Origin: Candidatus Zipacnadia bacterium
GTDB taxonomy: Bacteria; Armatimonadota; Zipacnadia; Zipacnadales; UBA5352
Direction of reading: 5' to 3'
Assembly: GCA_029820295.1 (NCBI GenBank)
Contig: JALGVA010000037.1
Coordinates: forward strand, 1-37,062
DNA length: 37,062 nucleotides
Position 1 is the stretch's first letter; every line of letters begins with the position of its first letter. The translations under genes and the position numbers were made by a program. Positions 16,999-26,800 of this stretch are shown one piece after another. Below the pieces are notes generated by a model. That model was not told the DNA's origin and searched no databases. It saw only the letters and a list, made by a program, of their open reading frames with translations.

Positions 16999-18261
16999 GT
17001 GACAGCACCCGGCGACGACCACAATTTGGGCAGCATCACCTTCGAGCGTTACGCGCGACACATCAACCCCGGCATGACGCAACTGCTCAAGTTCATGGGC
17101 TTGGAGAGCGTCGAGGTGCATGCCGAGGGCTGCTACGTCTACAACTCCGAGGGCGAGCGCTACCTCGACTGCCTGGGCGGGCCGGGCGTCTTCAGCTTCG
17201 GGCACAGTCCGCCGGCGATCATCGCCGCCGTGCGCGAGCAGCTCGAGCGCATGCCCCTGTCCAGCCACCTGCTGCTCAACCCGCTGACCGGCGAGCTGGC
17301 CGAGAAGCTCGCGCAGGCCTGCCCGGGCGACCTGCAGTGGGTGTTCTTCTGCAACTCCGGCGCCGAGGCTGTCGAGGGCGCGCTCAAGGCCGCCCGCGCG
17401 CACACCGGCAGGCCCGGCTTCGTCTCCACCATCGGCGGCTTCCACGGCAAGACCTTCGGCGCGCTGTCGGCCTCGGGCCGCGACACCTACCGCGAGCCCT
17501 TCCAGCCCTTGCTGCCCGGCTTCACGCACGTGCCCTACGGCGACGCCGATGCGCTGGCGGAGGCCGTGACCGGCGAGACTGCCGCAGTGATCCTCGAGCC
17601 CATCCAGGGCGAGGGCGGTATCATCGTCCCGCCCGACGGCTACCTGACGCGGGCGCGCGAGATCTGCGACGCCGCCGGCGCGCTGCTGATCCTCGACGAG
17701 ATCCAGTCGGGGATGGCGCGCACCGGACGGATGTGGGCCTGCGACCGGGAGGGCGTGGTGCCCGACATCATGACCGTGGGCAAGGCCATCGGGGGCGGCG
17801 TGATGCCGCTGGGCGCCTTCGTCGCCCGGCCGGATGTGTGGGACATCTTCGACGAGAACCCCTACCTGCACACCACCACCTTCGGCGGCAACCCGCTGGC
17901 CTGTGCCGCCGGGATGGCGGCATTGGCGGAGGTCGAGCGCCTCGACCTGTGCACCGCGGCGGCCGAACGCGGCGAGCAGATGCTCGCGGGGCTGCGCGAG
18001 ATCGCCGGCAAGCATGAGGGCCTGATCGGCGACGTGCGCGGCCGGGGGCTGCTGGTGGGTGTCGAGTTCTTCGATCCGGACGTCGCCGGCCTGGTCATCG
18101 CCGGCCTGGCCAACCACCACATTATCGCCGCCTACGGGCTGAACAATCCGAGCGTCATCCGCCTGGAGCCGCCGCTGATCATCTCGGCGGAGCAGGTGAA
18201 TGAGGTGCTGGCGGCTCTCGACGCATCGATCGCCGACACGGCGGCGATGCTGGAGATCTAG
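16999..18261 (+). CDS. Class III PLP aminotransferase, putrescine/ornithine type
   Basis: A 420-residue fold-type I aminotransferase. The start is GTG 16999 with GGGAGG at 16988-16993; the frame extends to 16927 but that part is not family-like. Motifs: [15 protein letters not shown] (PLP phosphate cup), [45 protein letters not shown] (the Asp that contacts the pyridine nitrogen), and Lys262 in [14 protein letters not shown] as the Schiff-base lysine. The sequence style matches the putrescine aminotransferase (PatA/YgjG) branch more than acetylornithine ArgD, but ornithine or GABA substrates are possible. Neighbours (tRNA, deacetylase) do not define the substrate. Likely cytoplasmic, amine or amino acid catabolism. 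Confidence 0.88.
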   Translation: MTAPGDDHNLGSITFERYARHINPGMTQLLKFMGLESVEVHAEGCYVYNSEGERYLDCLGGPGVFSFGHSPPAIIAAVREQLERMPLSSHLLLNPLTGELAEKLAQACPGDLQWVFFCNSGAEAVEGALKAARAHTGRPGFVSTIGGFHGKTFGALSASGRDTYREPFQPLLPGFTHVPYGDADALAEAVTGETAAVILEPIQGEGGIIVPPDGYLTRAREICDAAGALLILDEIQSGMARTGRMWACDREGVVPDIMTVGKAIGGGVMPLGAFVARPDVWDIFDENPYLHTTTFGGNPLACAAGMAALAEVERLDLCTAAAERGEQMLAGLREIAGKHEGLIGDVRGRGLLVGVEFFDPDVAGLVIAGLANHHIIAAYGLNNPSVIRLEPPLIISAEQVNEVLAALDASIADTAAMLEI

Positions 18262-18279
18262 CAGACTCGGAGGTCGTCC

Positions 18280-19356
18280 ATGGCTCACACACGCAGACTG
18301 CTGGTTCTCGTGACTATCCTGGCCGCGTTGGCGGCGGTTCTGCCGGGCTGCCGTGGCAAGGTTCAGCAGGACGGGGAGATCGCCGGCGGCCCCGAAGCGC
18401 TCCCCGAGCCTTCTGGCCCCACCACCCAGCGCTCGGTGCTGGTGCTGTGCTACCACGCGATGTCGCCGGCCGCCGAGGCGACCTACGACGTCCCCACCGA
18501 AGACTTCGCCGAGCAGCTCCAGCTCATGGCCGACGAGGGCTGCGAGAGCGTCACGCCCTCGCAGATCGCCGACTACCTCGAAGGACGTGGTGACCTGCCC
18601 GAGAAGGCGGTGTGCATCACCTTCGACGACGGCCCGGAGAGCATCCTCACCGAGAGCAAGCCGCTGATGGACGAGTACGGCTTCACCGGCGCGATCTTCC
18701 TGATCACCGACGCGGTGGGCGGTGAGGGCAAGCTCTCGTGGGACCAGGTGCGCGAGCTGGAGGCGGCGGGCTGGGAGGTCGGCTCACACACCGCCAGCCA
18801 CGTGCACCCCACGCGCATCGACGCCGAGCAGTGTCGCGAGGAGTTCGAGAACTCCAGGCGCGCGATCGAGGACGAGATCGAGGGCGAGTGCGGGGCCCTG
18901 GCCTACCCCTACGGCCTCTACGACGACACCGTGATGTCCCTGGCGCGCGACGCCGGCTACCGCATCGCCTTCACCATCGACCGCGGCCCCGCCGACTGGA
19001 CCGACGACCTCATGCGCACGCCGCGGCAGATGGTGGTCAACGGCAACTCACTGAAGACCTTCGGCACCTGGCTGGCGCAGGGCAAGCTCCACCTCGAGGA
19101 CGTGGACCCGCCCATCGGCGCGCGCGTGCACACCGACACCCCGACCATCACCGCGCGCGTGGCCGACGAGGACGTGCCGGTGGACGGCATCGAGATCAGC
19201 CGCGACGGCAATCCGGTCTCGTACGACGCGGACGCGGACACGCGCACCATCACCTTCTCGCCGGAACTGAGCGAGGGGGCGAACAACCTGCGCATGAACG
19301 TCTACGGGAGCCCGCGCCGCGAGGTGTCGTGGGTCATCGTCTGCGACTCCGAGTGA
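18280..19356 (+). CDS. Polysaccharide deacetylase lipoprotein (CE4)
   Basis: A 358-residue lipoprotein: hydrophobic signal and lipobox LPGC with acylated Cys24, then a Pro/Gly linker. The NodB-homology domain spans about 50-265. It has motif 1 TFDDGP (Asp116, Asp117), motif 2 SHTASH (His170, His174, metal ligands) and motif 3 AYPYG, so the zinc/cobalt site looks complete. Residues about 275-358 form a separate beta domain with PPIGARVHTDTPTITARV, resembling an Ig-like module. Expected role: remove N- or O-acetyl groups from an envelope or extracellular polysaccharide. AGGTCGTCC just precedes the ATG. The next gene begins 4 nt after its stop, so they act as one unit. Confidence 0.92.
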   Translation: MAHTRRLLVLVTILAALAAVLPGCRGKVQQDGEIAGGPEALPEPSGPTTQRSVLVLCYHAMSPAAEATYDVPTEDFAEQLQLMADEGCESVTPSQIADYLEGRGDLPEKAVCITFDDGPESILTESKPLMDEYGFTGAIFLITDAVGGEGKLSWDQVRELEAAGWEVGSHTASHVHPTRIDAEQCREEFENSRRAIEDEIEGECGALAYPYGLYDDTVMSLARDAGYRIAFTIDRGPADWTDDLMRTPRQMVVNGNSLKTFGTWLAQGKLHLEDVDPPIGARVHTDTPTITARVADEDVPVDGIEISRDGNPVSYDADADTRTITFSPELSEGANNLRMNVYGSPRREVSWVIVCDSE

Positions 19357-19360
19357 TCTG

Positions 19361-21517
19361 ATGCGAGCATCACGCGACCTGCCGCCAACTCCGGGCCGGG
19401 AGAGAATCCGGGTCAGCGCCGTGTCGCCGGCCGGGCAGCGGCGCCGCCAGCAGGCGCAGCGCCGCTCGGCCTGCTGCTGCGCCCTGATGCTGGTGGTGTG
19501 CGTGCTGATCGTGGTCATTGCCTTCCGCGGGCTCATCGGCCGCCTCTTCCAGCGCAACCTCGACACCGAGACCACGCGCGTTGAGTTCCCCCTGCAGGTC
19601 ACCGTGGACCGGCCCGCCTACCTGCGCTACGAGCTGGTGCCCGTGACCGTGCGCGTGGTCGATCCGCAGGGCAACCCGGTCTCCGACCAGCCGCCGGAGG
19701 TCGTGGTGCGCCATAACGGCGAGAATGTGCGCACCGTGGGCCACTACGGCGAGGTGGTCCGCCTCACCTGGAACGCCGAGCAGGAGGCGTGGACGGGCTG
19801 GTGGCCGCCGGGATGGAACCCCGACCCGGGCCGCTACGAGGTGCGCGCCCGCACCCCCATCGATCCCGCGAAGTGGGACTGGGAGGGTGCGCCCGGCGAG
19901 GACGACGAGCAGGCCACGCCCCAGGGCGAAGCCTGGGCGATCGCTCTGGCCCCCTTCGAGCTGCAGGGGCGGCCGCAGCCGCAGATGGCCCCGGGGATGT
20001 GCGTGGCCACGTGGGAGTTCGACATCACCCAGGCGGCCACCGGCCCCGACGGCACCCGTGGCGACTGGCGCACGCTCTTCGACTGGGTCGAGTACATCGG
20101 CGCCGACACCTTCTGGTTCCGCGGCGCCGTCACTGATCCGCCGCCCGAGGGCCTCACGCTCGAGCAGCCCTTCAAGCCGGTGAACGTCGAGGCCATCCCG
20201 CGCCTGGGCGCCGAGGCGCACTCCCGCGGCATCAGGTTCGGCGCCTGGGCGGTTGCCTACGCCACCTACGGGGGCAACAAGGAGAAGCTCCCGGACTACG
20301 ACTACTCGCTGGACGTCTCGCGCAGCACCGGCGCGACCAGCAGCACCGACTACGTGTCACTGCTCGATGAGCGGCGCATCGAGCACCTCGCGGACTTCTT
20401 CCGCATGCTGGAGCAGGACGAGAACGTGGACATGGCCGGGCTCGATTACATGCGCACCAACCCCGGCTCGGGCGGCTACGAGCTGGCCGAACCGTTCACG
20501 CAGCAGATGCCGGTGGAGCTGCCGGGCGACTGGAGTTCGCGCGGCGGCGGCTCGCGCATGCGCCACGTGGCCACGAAGATTGAGGAGCAGTGGCGCGATC
20601 ACCAGGACCCGGACTTCTTCGACGCCTGGAACTGGTGGCGCGCCCACAAGGGCGCCGAGATCATGCGCCGCATCATCGAGAAGAGCGGCATCACCAAGCC
20701 CACCTGGATCTTCGTGCTGTCCTGGGTGCACGGCAAGCAGCATGGGCAGGACCCGATCATGTTCACCGACGCCGGCGTCACCATGCTCGCGCCCATGCTC
20801 TACCAGATCGGTAGCCACGAGGCGTATGAGATCATGGTGGAGCAGTGGAACGAGTACGTACACGCCGGGCAGGTGAACCTGGTGCCCGGCGACCAGGTGG
20901 ACTACTACTGGCACCAGGAGACCCGCAACCCGCCGGCGCCGGCCGAGCTGTACGACCGCATCGTCACCGCGCACCGGCAGTACGTCAACTCCGGCGCGAC
21001 CCAGGGCGCGTTCTGGCACGACATCAACCGCGCGGTGAACCCCAGCAACCTCGGGCCCTACTCCGGCCGCGAGTGGGCCCTGGCGGGCGCGGCGGCGTTC
21101 AGCGTGGTGCGCGACACCTGGAAGGTCTATCCGCTGCATGCCGAGTGGGATGCCCCCGACAGCGCCCCCATCGCCAGCGCCTTCACCGTGCAGGTGCGCC
21201 TCACCAATACCGCGAACAAGCCGGTGACAGGCGTGCGTGTTTCGCTGTGCGACACCCCGCACATGGTCGGCCCTGCGTTGACCGAGGCGCCGGCGGGTGA
21301 GGGCTGGGGCGAGCCCTACGTGGACGTCGGCACCGTCCCGGTGGGGGAGACCGTCGTGGTGCCGGTGCAGGTGCGCATCACGCAGGCGGACTCGGCACGC
21401 CTGAACGAGACCATGCTGGCGCTGCGCGTCACCTGGGCCGAGGGCGATTTCGCCGAGCCGGTGCGCAATGAGCTGCCGCGTATGATCGTGCTGATGAAGT
21501 ACATCAAGGGCCGGTAG
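19361..21517 (+). CDS. Membrane-anchored putative glycosidase-like protein, family not recognised
   Basis: A 718-residue protein with a basic N-terminus and a single transmembrane helix at about residues 36-58 (preceded by a Cys-rich SACCCA), so the bulk is outside the membrane. Residues about 70-210 look like an Ig-type beta domain (LRYELVPVTVRVVDPQGNPV). Residues about 225-570 look like an alpha/beta barrel with VEYIGADTFWFRG, GIRFGAWAVAYATYGG, AGLDYMRTN (Asp362) and TWIFVLSWVHG. Residues about 610-718 form a CARDB-like beta domain (FTVQVRLTNTANKPVTGVRVSL). This layout suggests a surface glycan hydrolase or binding protein, but I cannot name a family. It starts 4 nt after the deacetylase gene. 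A GTG at 19421 is an alternative start. Confidence 0.7.
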   Translation: MRASRDLPPTPGRERIRVSAVSPAGQRRRQQAQRRSACCCALMLVVCVLIVVIAFRGLIGRLFQRNLDTETTRVEFPLQVTVDRPAYLRYELVPVTVRVVDPQGNPVSDQPPEVVVRHNGENVRTVGHYGEVVRLTWNAEQEAWTGWWPPGWNPDPGRYEVRARTPIDPAKWDWEGAPGEDDEQATPQGEAWAIALAPFELQGRPQPQMAPGMCVATWEFDITQAATGPDGTRGDWRTLFDWVEYIGADTFWFRGAVTDPPPEGLTLEQPFKPVNVEAIPRLGAEAHSRGIRFGAWAVAYATYGGNKEKLPDYDYSLDVSRSTGATSSTDYVSLLDERRIEHLADFFRMLEQDENVDMAGLDYMRTNPGSGGYELAEPFTQQMPVELPGDWSSRGGGSRMRHVATKIEEQWRDHQDPDFFDAWNWWRAHKGAEIMRRIIEKSGITKPTWIFVLSWVHGKQHGQDPIMFTDAGVTMLAPMLYQIGSHEAYEIMVEQWNEYVHAGQVNLVPGDQVDYYWHQETRNPPAPAELYDRIVTAHRQYVNSGATQGAFWHDINRAVNPSNLGPYSGREWALAGAAAFSVVRDTWKVYPLHAEWDAPDSAPIASAFTVQVRLTNTANKPVTGVRVSLCDTPHMVGPALTEAPAGEGWGEPYVDVGTVPVGETVVVPVQVRITQADSARLNETMLALRVTWAEGDFAEPVRNELPRMIVLMKYIKGR

Positions 21518-21538
21518 CGGGATCGCCGCGCATCCCGC
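21517..21538 (+). terminator. Short stem-loop after the membrane-anchored protein gene
   Basis: GCGGGAT (21517-21523) pairs with ATCCCGC (21532-21538) around an 8-nt loop, starting at the last base of the stop codon. No T-tract follows and the next gene begins 25 nt later, so read-through is likely. Confidence 0.3.
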
Positions 21539-21563
21539 CCGGCCGGTTCGGGAGTGGGGCCCA

Positions 21564-22385
21564 GTGCGCGTGTCGATCATCTCCGACGAGATCTCCCGCG
21601 ACCCACTGACCGCGGCGGAGCTGGCGGCGCGCTGGGGCCTGCGGCACCTCGAGCTGCGCAGCTACTACGGCACGCGCGCCCCTCGCGGGATGTCCGACGC
21701 CGACATCACCGCCGTCGCGAAGGCCGCGAGCGGCTTCGGCCTCGACGTGCCCTCCATCTCCCCCGGCCTGTTCAAGCTCACCATCGACGACCCGGCCATC
21801 GACGACCATCGCGGCGACCTGGGCGAGCGCTGCCTGCAGATGGCCGAGATGCTGGGCGCGGGCGTGATGGTCATCTTCCCCTACATCCGCAGCGACCGCG
21901 ATGAGCCCGACGATGAGTGGCCGGACGCGCTGGTCGAGGACTTCCGGCGCATCGCCGACCTCGCCGCCGCGCGGGGCATCACGATCGCGGTCGAGAACGA
22001 ACCCATCTGCTACGCCGCCACCGGGCCGTCACTCGCGCGCCTGCTCAACGAGATCGACCGGCCCAACTGCGGCGCCAACTGGGACCCGGCCAACCACTTC
22101 GTCTACCGCCCGGAGGACTTCCGCGCCGGCTACCAGGCGCTGGGCGAACGGATCGTGCACGTGCACGTCAAGGACCACGCGGTCGATGCCGAAGGCGGCC
22201 GCCGCACCGTCCCTGCCGGCGAGGGCGAGGTGGACTGGCCCGGCCAGGTGCGCGCGCTGCTCGATGACGGCTACGCGGGGCTGATGGTGGTCGAGACGCA
22301 CTTCGCGCCGAGGGTGGGGGGCAGTGAGGCGTCCGTTGCGGCGCTGCGGGCCATCCTCGACGAGGCGGGCGAGCCGGTGCAATGA
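21564..22385 (+). CDS. Sugar phosphate isomerase/epimerase-like TIM barrel protein
   Basis: A 273-residue member of the xylose isomerase-like TIM barrel superfamily (AP_endonuc_2 fold). It starts at GTG 21564 with GGGAG about 10 nt upstream. Likely divalent metal ligands are Glu144 (AVENEP), Asp174 (NWDPANHF), His199 or His201 (HVHVKDH) and Glu244 (VVETHF), in the order expected for the family. Substrate cannot be told from sequence; relatives act on hexuloses, inosose or hydroxypyruvate. It is cytoplasmic (no signal peptide). Its stop overlaps the start of a methyltransferase gene by 4 bases (ATGA at 22382-22385), implying translational coupling. Carbohydrate-related neighbours favour a sugar substrate. 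Confidence 0.88.
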   Translation: MRVSIISDEISRDPLTAAELAARWGLRHLELRSYYGTRAPRGMSDADITAVAKAASGFGLDVPSISPGLFKLTIDDPAIDDHRGDLGERCLQMAEMLGAGVMVIFPYIRSDRDEPDDEWPDALVEDFRRIADLAAARGITIAVENEPICYAATGPSLARLLNEIDRPNCGANWDPANHFVYRPEDFRAGYQALGERIVHVHVKDHAVDAEGGRRTVPAGEGEVDWPGQVRALLDDGYAGLMVVETHFAPRVGGSEASVAALRAILDEAGEPVQ

Positions 22386-23200
22386 ACCTGCGCAGACTGC
22401 TGGGCCTGGGAGGGCCGGCAAGCGATACCTTCGACGAGGAGCCGACGCCCGTCGGCCAGGACGCATTCACCGCCGTCGCGCCCTACTACGACGAGCTGAT
22501 GTGCGCCGTCCCCTACCGGAGCTGGGTGGACTACGTCGAGTCGATCCTGCAGCGCGAGCGCCATCAGCCGCGCGATGTGCTCGACCTGTGCTGCGGCACC
22601 GGCAAGGTCGGCGCCGAGATGGCGCGCCGCGGCTACAACGTGGTCGGCGTAGACCTCGCCGAGGGCATGGTGCGCTGCTGCTGCAGGCGCGACCCGAGCC
22701 TGCCCGCCGCGGTCATGGACGCCACGAAGCCGGGCCTGCGACCGGGCAGCTTCGACCTCGTGGTCTCGCTCTATGACAGCCTCAACTACATCATCGACCC
22801 CAAGGGGCTGCAGGCATGCTTCACCGGCGTTGCGCGCGCGCTGCGCCCCGGCGGTCTGCTCATCTTCGATCTCAACACCGCCCGCGCGCTGCGCATCGGC
22901 CTGTTCACGCAGACCAACGCCTCCAGCCGCGAGCCGCTCGTGTACCGCTGGCAGTCGCACTGGGACGAGGCGCGCAGGCTCTGCCGCGTGGACATGCACT
23001 TCACCTGGCGCGGCCCGGGTGAGCGCGTGCAGTTCTCCGAGACGCACTATGAGCGCGCGTACGAAGAGGGCGAGATCCTGAGCATGCTCGCCGCGGCCGG
23101 CATGGAGACGCTGCACATCTACGATGCCTACAGCTTCCGCCGGCCGGGATCGTTCGCCAACCGTGTGTTCTACGTCGCGCGCAGGCTGAAGGTGGACTGA
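22382..23200 (+). CDS. Class I SAM-dependent methyltransferase
   Basis: A 272-residue cytoplasmic methyltransferase. The SAM site is VLDLCCGTGKVGAEMARRGYNVVGVDLAEGM (about 65-96; motif I plus the acidic end of strand 2), with SFDLVVSLYDSLNYI as motif IV and LRPGGLLIFDLNT as post-I. A C-terminal beta-sheet extension (about 180-255) probably holds the acceptor site. A short Cys run (RCCCRRD) follows motif I, which is unusual. Substrate unknown. It overlaps the isomerase-like gene by 4 bases and is followed 1 nt later by the start of a lipoprotein gene, so it sits in the middle of a tight operon. Confidence 0.88.
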   Translation: MNLRRLLGLGGPASDTFDEEPTPVGQDAFTAVAPYYDELMCAVPYRSWVDYVESILQRERHQPRDVLDLCCGTGKVGAEMARRGYNVVGVDLAEGMVRCCCRRDPSLPAAVMDATKPGLRPGSFDLVVSLYDSLNYIIDPKGLQACFTGVARALRPGGLLIFDLNTARALRIGLFTQTNASSREPLVYRWQSHWDEARRLCRVDMHFTWRGPGERVQFSETHYERAYEEGEILSMLAAAGMETLHIYDAYSFRRPGSFANRVFYVARRLKVD

Positions 23201-23201
23201 G

Positions 23202-23750
23202 ATGATGGCCATGCGAGGGCTCCTGCTCCGATCGACCCGCCCAGGCCTCACCCACTCCGGAACGGAGGGGGCGCCCCGGCCACGTGTGCGCGGGCGGGGG
23301 AGGCCCGTCTCTCGCTGCGTGGCGCTCGTCCTCGTCGCTGCCGCGATCGTCTCACTTCTCGCCGGCTGCGGCGGGCCGAAGTCGATCGCCGGCAACTCTC
23401 CGGAGGCGACTGCGCAGGGCTTCGTCGATGCCATGGCCGCCGGCGACTACGACCTGGCCGCCACCGGTTTCGACTACGAGCAGTACGCCAGGGGCGCGAA
23501 CCCCGACTGGGATGCCTTTGCGCCACAGCAGCGCAAGGAGATCGTGGACAGGCTGCAGGAGGTGAAGGCCTCGGAGCTGCAGGCCCTGTCGGGGATGCTG
23601 TCGGGGGGCGCGCAGGTCGGTTCCGCCCAGACCCAGGGCACCCAGGCGACCGTGCCCGTTACCGCCGGAGCCACGACCATGCAGCTTCACATGATCCAGC
23701 AGGACGAACAGTGGTACATCCAGCGCATCCAGGAGGGCGCGGGCGGGTAG
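23202..23750 (+). CDS. Small lipoprotein, DUF4878-like
   Basis: From ATG 23202 (AAGGTGG six bases upstream) it encodes 182 residues, with the lipobox LLAGC and Cys at residue 56. The first 37 residues are Arg-rich and atypical for a signal peptide. An internal GTG at 23286 would give a normal 28-residue leader but has only a distant GGAGGGG. The mature part starts with a Ser/Gly stretch, then SPEATAQGFVDAMAAGDYDLAA, typical of small NTF2-like or DUF4878 domains in which a short cone-shaped fold is exported. It ends in TTMQLHMIQQDEQWYIQRI. Function unknown; likely a membrane-anchored accessory of the neighbouring operon. Confidence 0.7.
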   Translation: MMAMRGLLLRSTRPGLTHSGTEGAPRPRVRGRGRPVSRCVALVLVAAAIVSLLAGCGGPKSIAGNSPEATAQGFVDAMAAGDYDLAATGFDYEQYARGANPDWDAFAPQQRKEIVDRLQEVKASELQALSGMLSGGAQVGSAQTQGTQATVPVTAGATTMQLHMIQQDEQWYIQRIQEGAGG

Positions 23751-23809
23751 CGCGTCCCCGGTTCACGTCACATCGGTACCGCCCTACGTGGTGGCAGGGA
23801 GGTTGCATC

Positions 23810-26800
23810 ATGCCGATCAACCGTCTGCGCCGTGAGTTCGCCGACCCCGGCAACGAGTTCCGCTTCGCCCCGTTCTGGTTCATCAACCACAAGCTGACCG
23901 AGGAGGAGACCCGCTGGCAGGTGCGCGAGATGAACCGCCAGGGCGTGGGCGGCTTCATCTACCATCCCCGCCACGGTCTGCTCACCGAGTACCTCTCCGA
24001 CGCCTTCCTCGACAACGTCGCCGCGGCCATTGACGAGGCGAAGCTGCTGGGGATGAAGGCCTACCTGTACGATGAGAACAACTGGCCGTCGGGACCCGCC
24101 GATGCGCAGGTATTCGAGGGCCATCCCGAGTTCCGCATGTCCGGGGCCTGCCTCAGCGACCGCTTCGACCTCACCCCGCGCTCGGACCCCGGCCGCGAGC
24201 TGAACGTCGGCGATGAGCTGATCGCGGCCGTCGCCGTGCCGCTCGAGCACGGGCGGCCCGTCGGCTTCCCTGAGAGCGCCATCAATCTCGCCGAAGCCGT
24301 GCAGGACGGCGTGCTGCACTGGGCCCCGAACCGCGATGAGGGCGACTGGCGGATCTACGTCATCTCGCGCCGCTGGCACGTGGGCACCTTCTTCGGCTCC
24401 TACCTCGACACCCTCAACCCCTATGCCGTGCGGCGCTTCATGGACCTGACCCACGAGCGCTACGCCGAGCGCTTCGAGCAGGAGTTCGGCGCGACCGTCG
24501 ATGGCATCTTCACCGACGAGCCTACCATGTCGTTCAACCCGCCCGAGTGCCTGCCGTGGACCGCGCGCATGCCCGGCGAGTTCGAGTGGCGCAAGCACTA
24601 CGACCTGCTCACCGCGCTGCCGGCGCTGTTCGATGACATGGGCCCCGAGACTACGCGCGTGCGCTGCGACTTCCGCGACGTCGCCTGCGATGTCTACGTG
24701 GACGCGTTCTTCCGCCAGCTCTACCGGTGGTGCGATGCGCGCCGGCTCAACTTCATAGGCCACGTCAACCGTGAAGGCGAGATCGTCTACCACGCGCGCG
24801 AGCAGGGCGACTGGTTCCGCTCCGCGCGCTTCATGCACTGGGGCGGCTGCGACTACCTGCGCGAGAACACCTGGCCGGTCGGCGACGAGCTGTACAACGT
24901 GCTCGCCGCGGGCAAGTTCGCCTCCTCGGGCGCACACCTGCTGGGCAGGCGCATCGTCGCCTGCGAGTGCTTCGGCCTGGGCGGGCAGTGGGGCATCGAC
25001 CTGCGCAACCTCAAGTGGATGAGCGACTTCCAGTTCGCCCTGGGCATCAACCAGCTCGAGCCGCACGCCTTCTACTACTCCATCCAGGGCTTCCGCAAGT
25101 GGGAGTGCCCGCCCGGCGAGTTCTACCAGAGCCCGTTCTGGCCGTACTACGCCACGCTCGCCGACTATGTCGGGCGGCTGTCGGCCATCTTCCGCGACGG
25201 CCACCATGTCGCCGACGTCGCGCATTTCTACCCCATCAGATCGTTCTGGGCCGAGATGGACCCGGACGAGAACGAGAAGGTTGAGATGCTGCGGCGCAGC
25301 TTCAACCGCTGCGGCCGCCTGCTGCTGCAGGCCAACGCCGACTTCGACTTCGTTTCCGAGGAGATGCTCCAGGCCGCCGACTTCGACGGCGGCGAGATCG
25401 CGGTCAAGCTCCCCGACTCGGACGAGGTCGCCGAGCGCTTCCGCGTGCTGGTGATGCCCGCGTGCACCACCATCGCCCGCGCCACCGCCGACGCGCTCAA
25501 ACGCTTCGTGGACGCGGGCGGGCGCATCATCGCCCTGGGCGAGCTGCCGCGCAAGTCCGTCGAGCGCGGCGAAGACCCGCACATCGCCGCGGTCATGGAG
25601 GGTATCTTCGGCGAGGACTACGCGCGCTCGCTGACCGTGGCGGAGGCCGACGGGCCGGTGGTCGCGGGCGAGCTGGCGCCGGGCTGGCGCGGCGGCGCGC
25701 TCATCGGCTACCCCTTCGAGGGCGAGGACGACGACGTGCTGCCCCACTTCGCCCAGGCGCTGCACGCGGCCATCGACCCCGATGTGCGCCTGCGCGACGC
25801 CGAGGGCGCGCCGGTCGCCGACGTGGTGCACTACCACTACGAGCGCGCGGGCCGGCACTTCATCTTCCTGCAGAACACCTCGCGCGACCACGCCTGCGAG
25901 TTCACCGCCACGCTGCGCATGGCCGGCGATGTGGAGCTGTGGAACCCCGAGGATGGCTCGACCGCGCCCGCGCTGGTCGCCCGTGGCGAGCCCGGCCATC
26001 TGCATGTCCCGCTGACCCTCGAGCCCACGGGGTCCGTGCTGCTGTGTGTCGATCCGCAGGCGGGCTGCCCGTCCACGCCGGTGATCGCCGCCGATCTGCC
26101 GCTGGTCTCCGTGGGCGAGCGCGAGATCGTCGGCCTGGCGTCCGAGACCGGCAGCTACACCGTGACCGTGGGCACGGGCGAGCAGCAGCCGGTCGAGCTG
26201 AGCGCCGCGGTGCGGGCGATGCCCGACGTCGTCGAGCTGGATGACGCCTGGGAGTTCGTCACCGACCGGCCCAACGCGCTTCCGCTGTCGAAGTGGGAGT
26301 ACGAGATGAACTACTGGGTGATCAACACCGACGCCGCCGCCAACCAGCACATCTATCGCGCGCGCTTTGACTCCGAGCTGCTGCCCGCCGAGGCGCGGCT
26401 GCTGCTCGACGGCCTCGCGGTGGACGAGGTCTGGCAGCAGAGCACGGTCGTGAACTTCGAAGTGCGCGTGAACGATGACGTCGTCGGCCGCAGCACGGGC
26501 GGGCACGGCAAGCTCGCCATCGAGGGCATGGCGCCCGGCGACTACCTCGACCACTACATCTACGAGGCGGCCATTGACGGGCTGATCGTGAAGGGCCCCA
26601 ACGTGATCGAGGTACGTACCCAGGGCCAGCTCTACGAGACCCCGAATCTCGGCCACCCGGTCATCATTACCGGGCACTTCGCCGTGGCGGGCGGGCGCGC
26701 CCGGCCCCGGCTGGTCGCCGAGCCCGGCAGCATCGACGGCTCGGGCTGGCAGCGCCAGGGCTACCCGTATTACTCGGGCATCGGCATCTACCGTCAGAGC

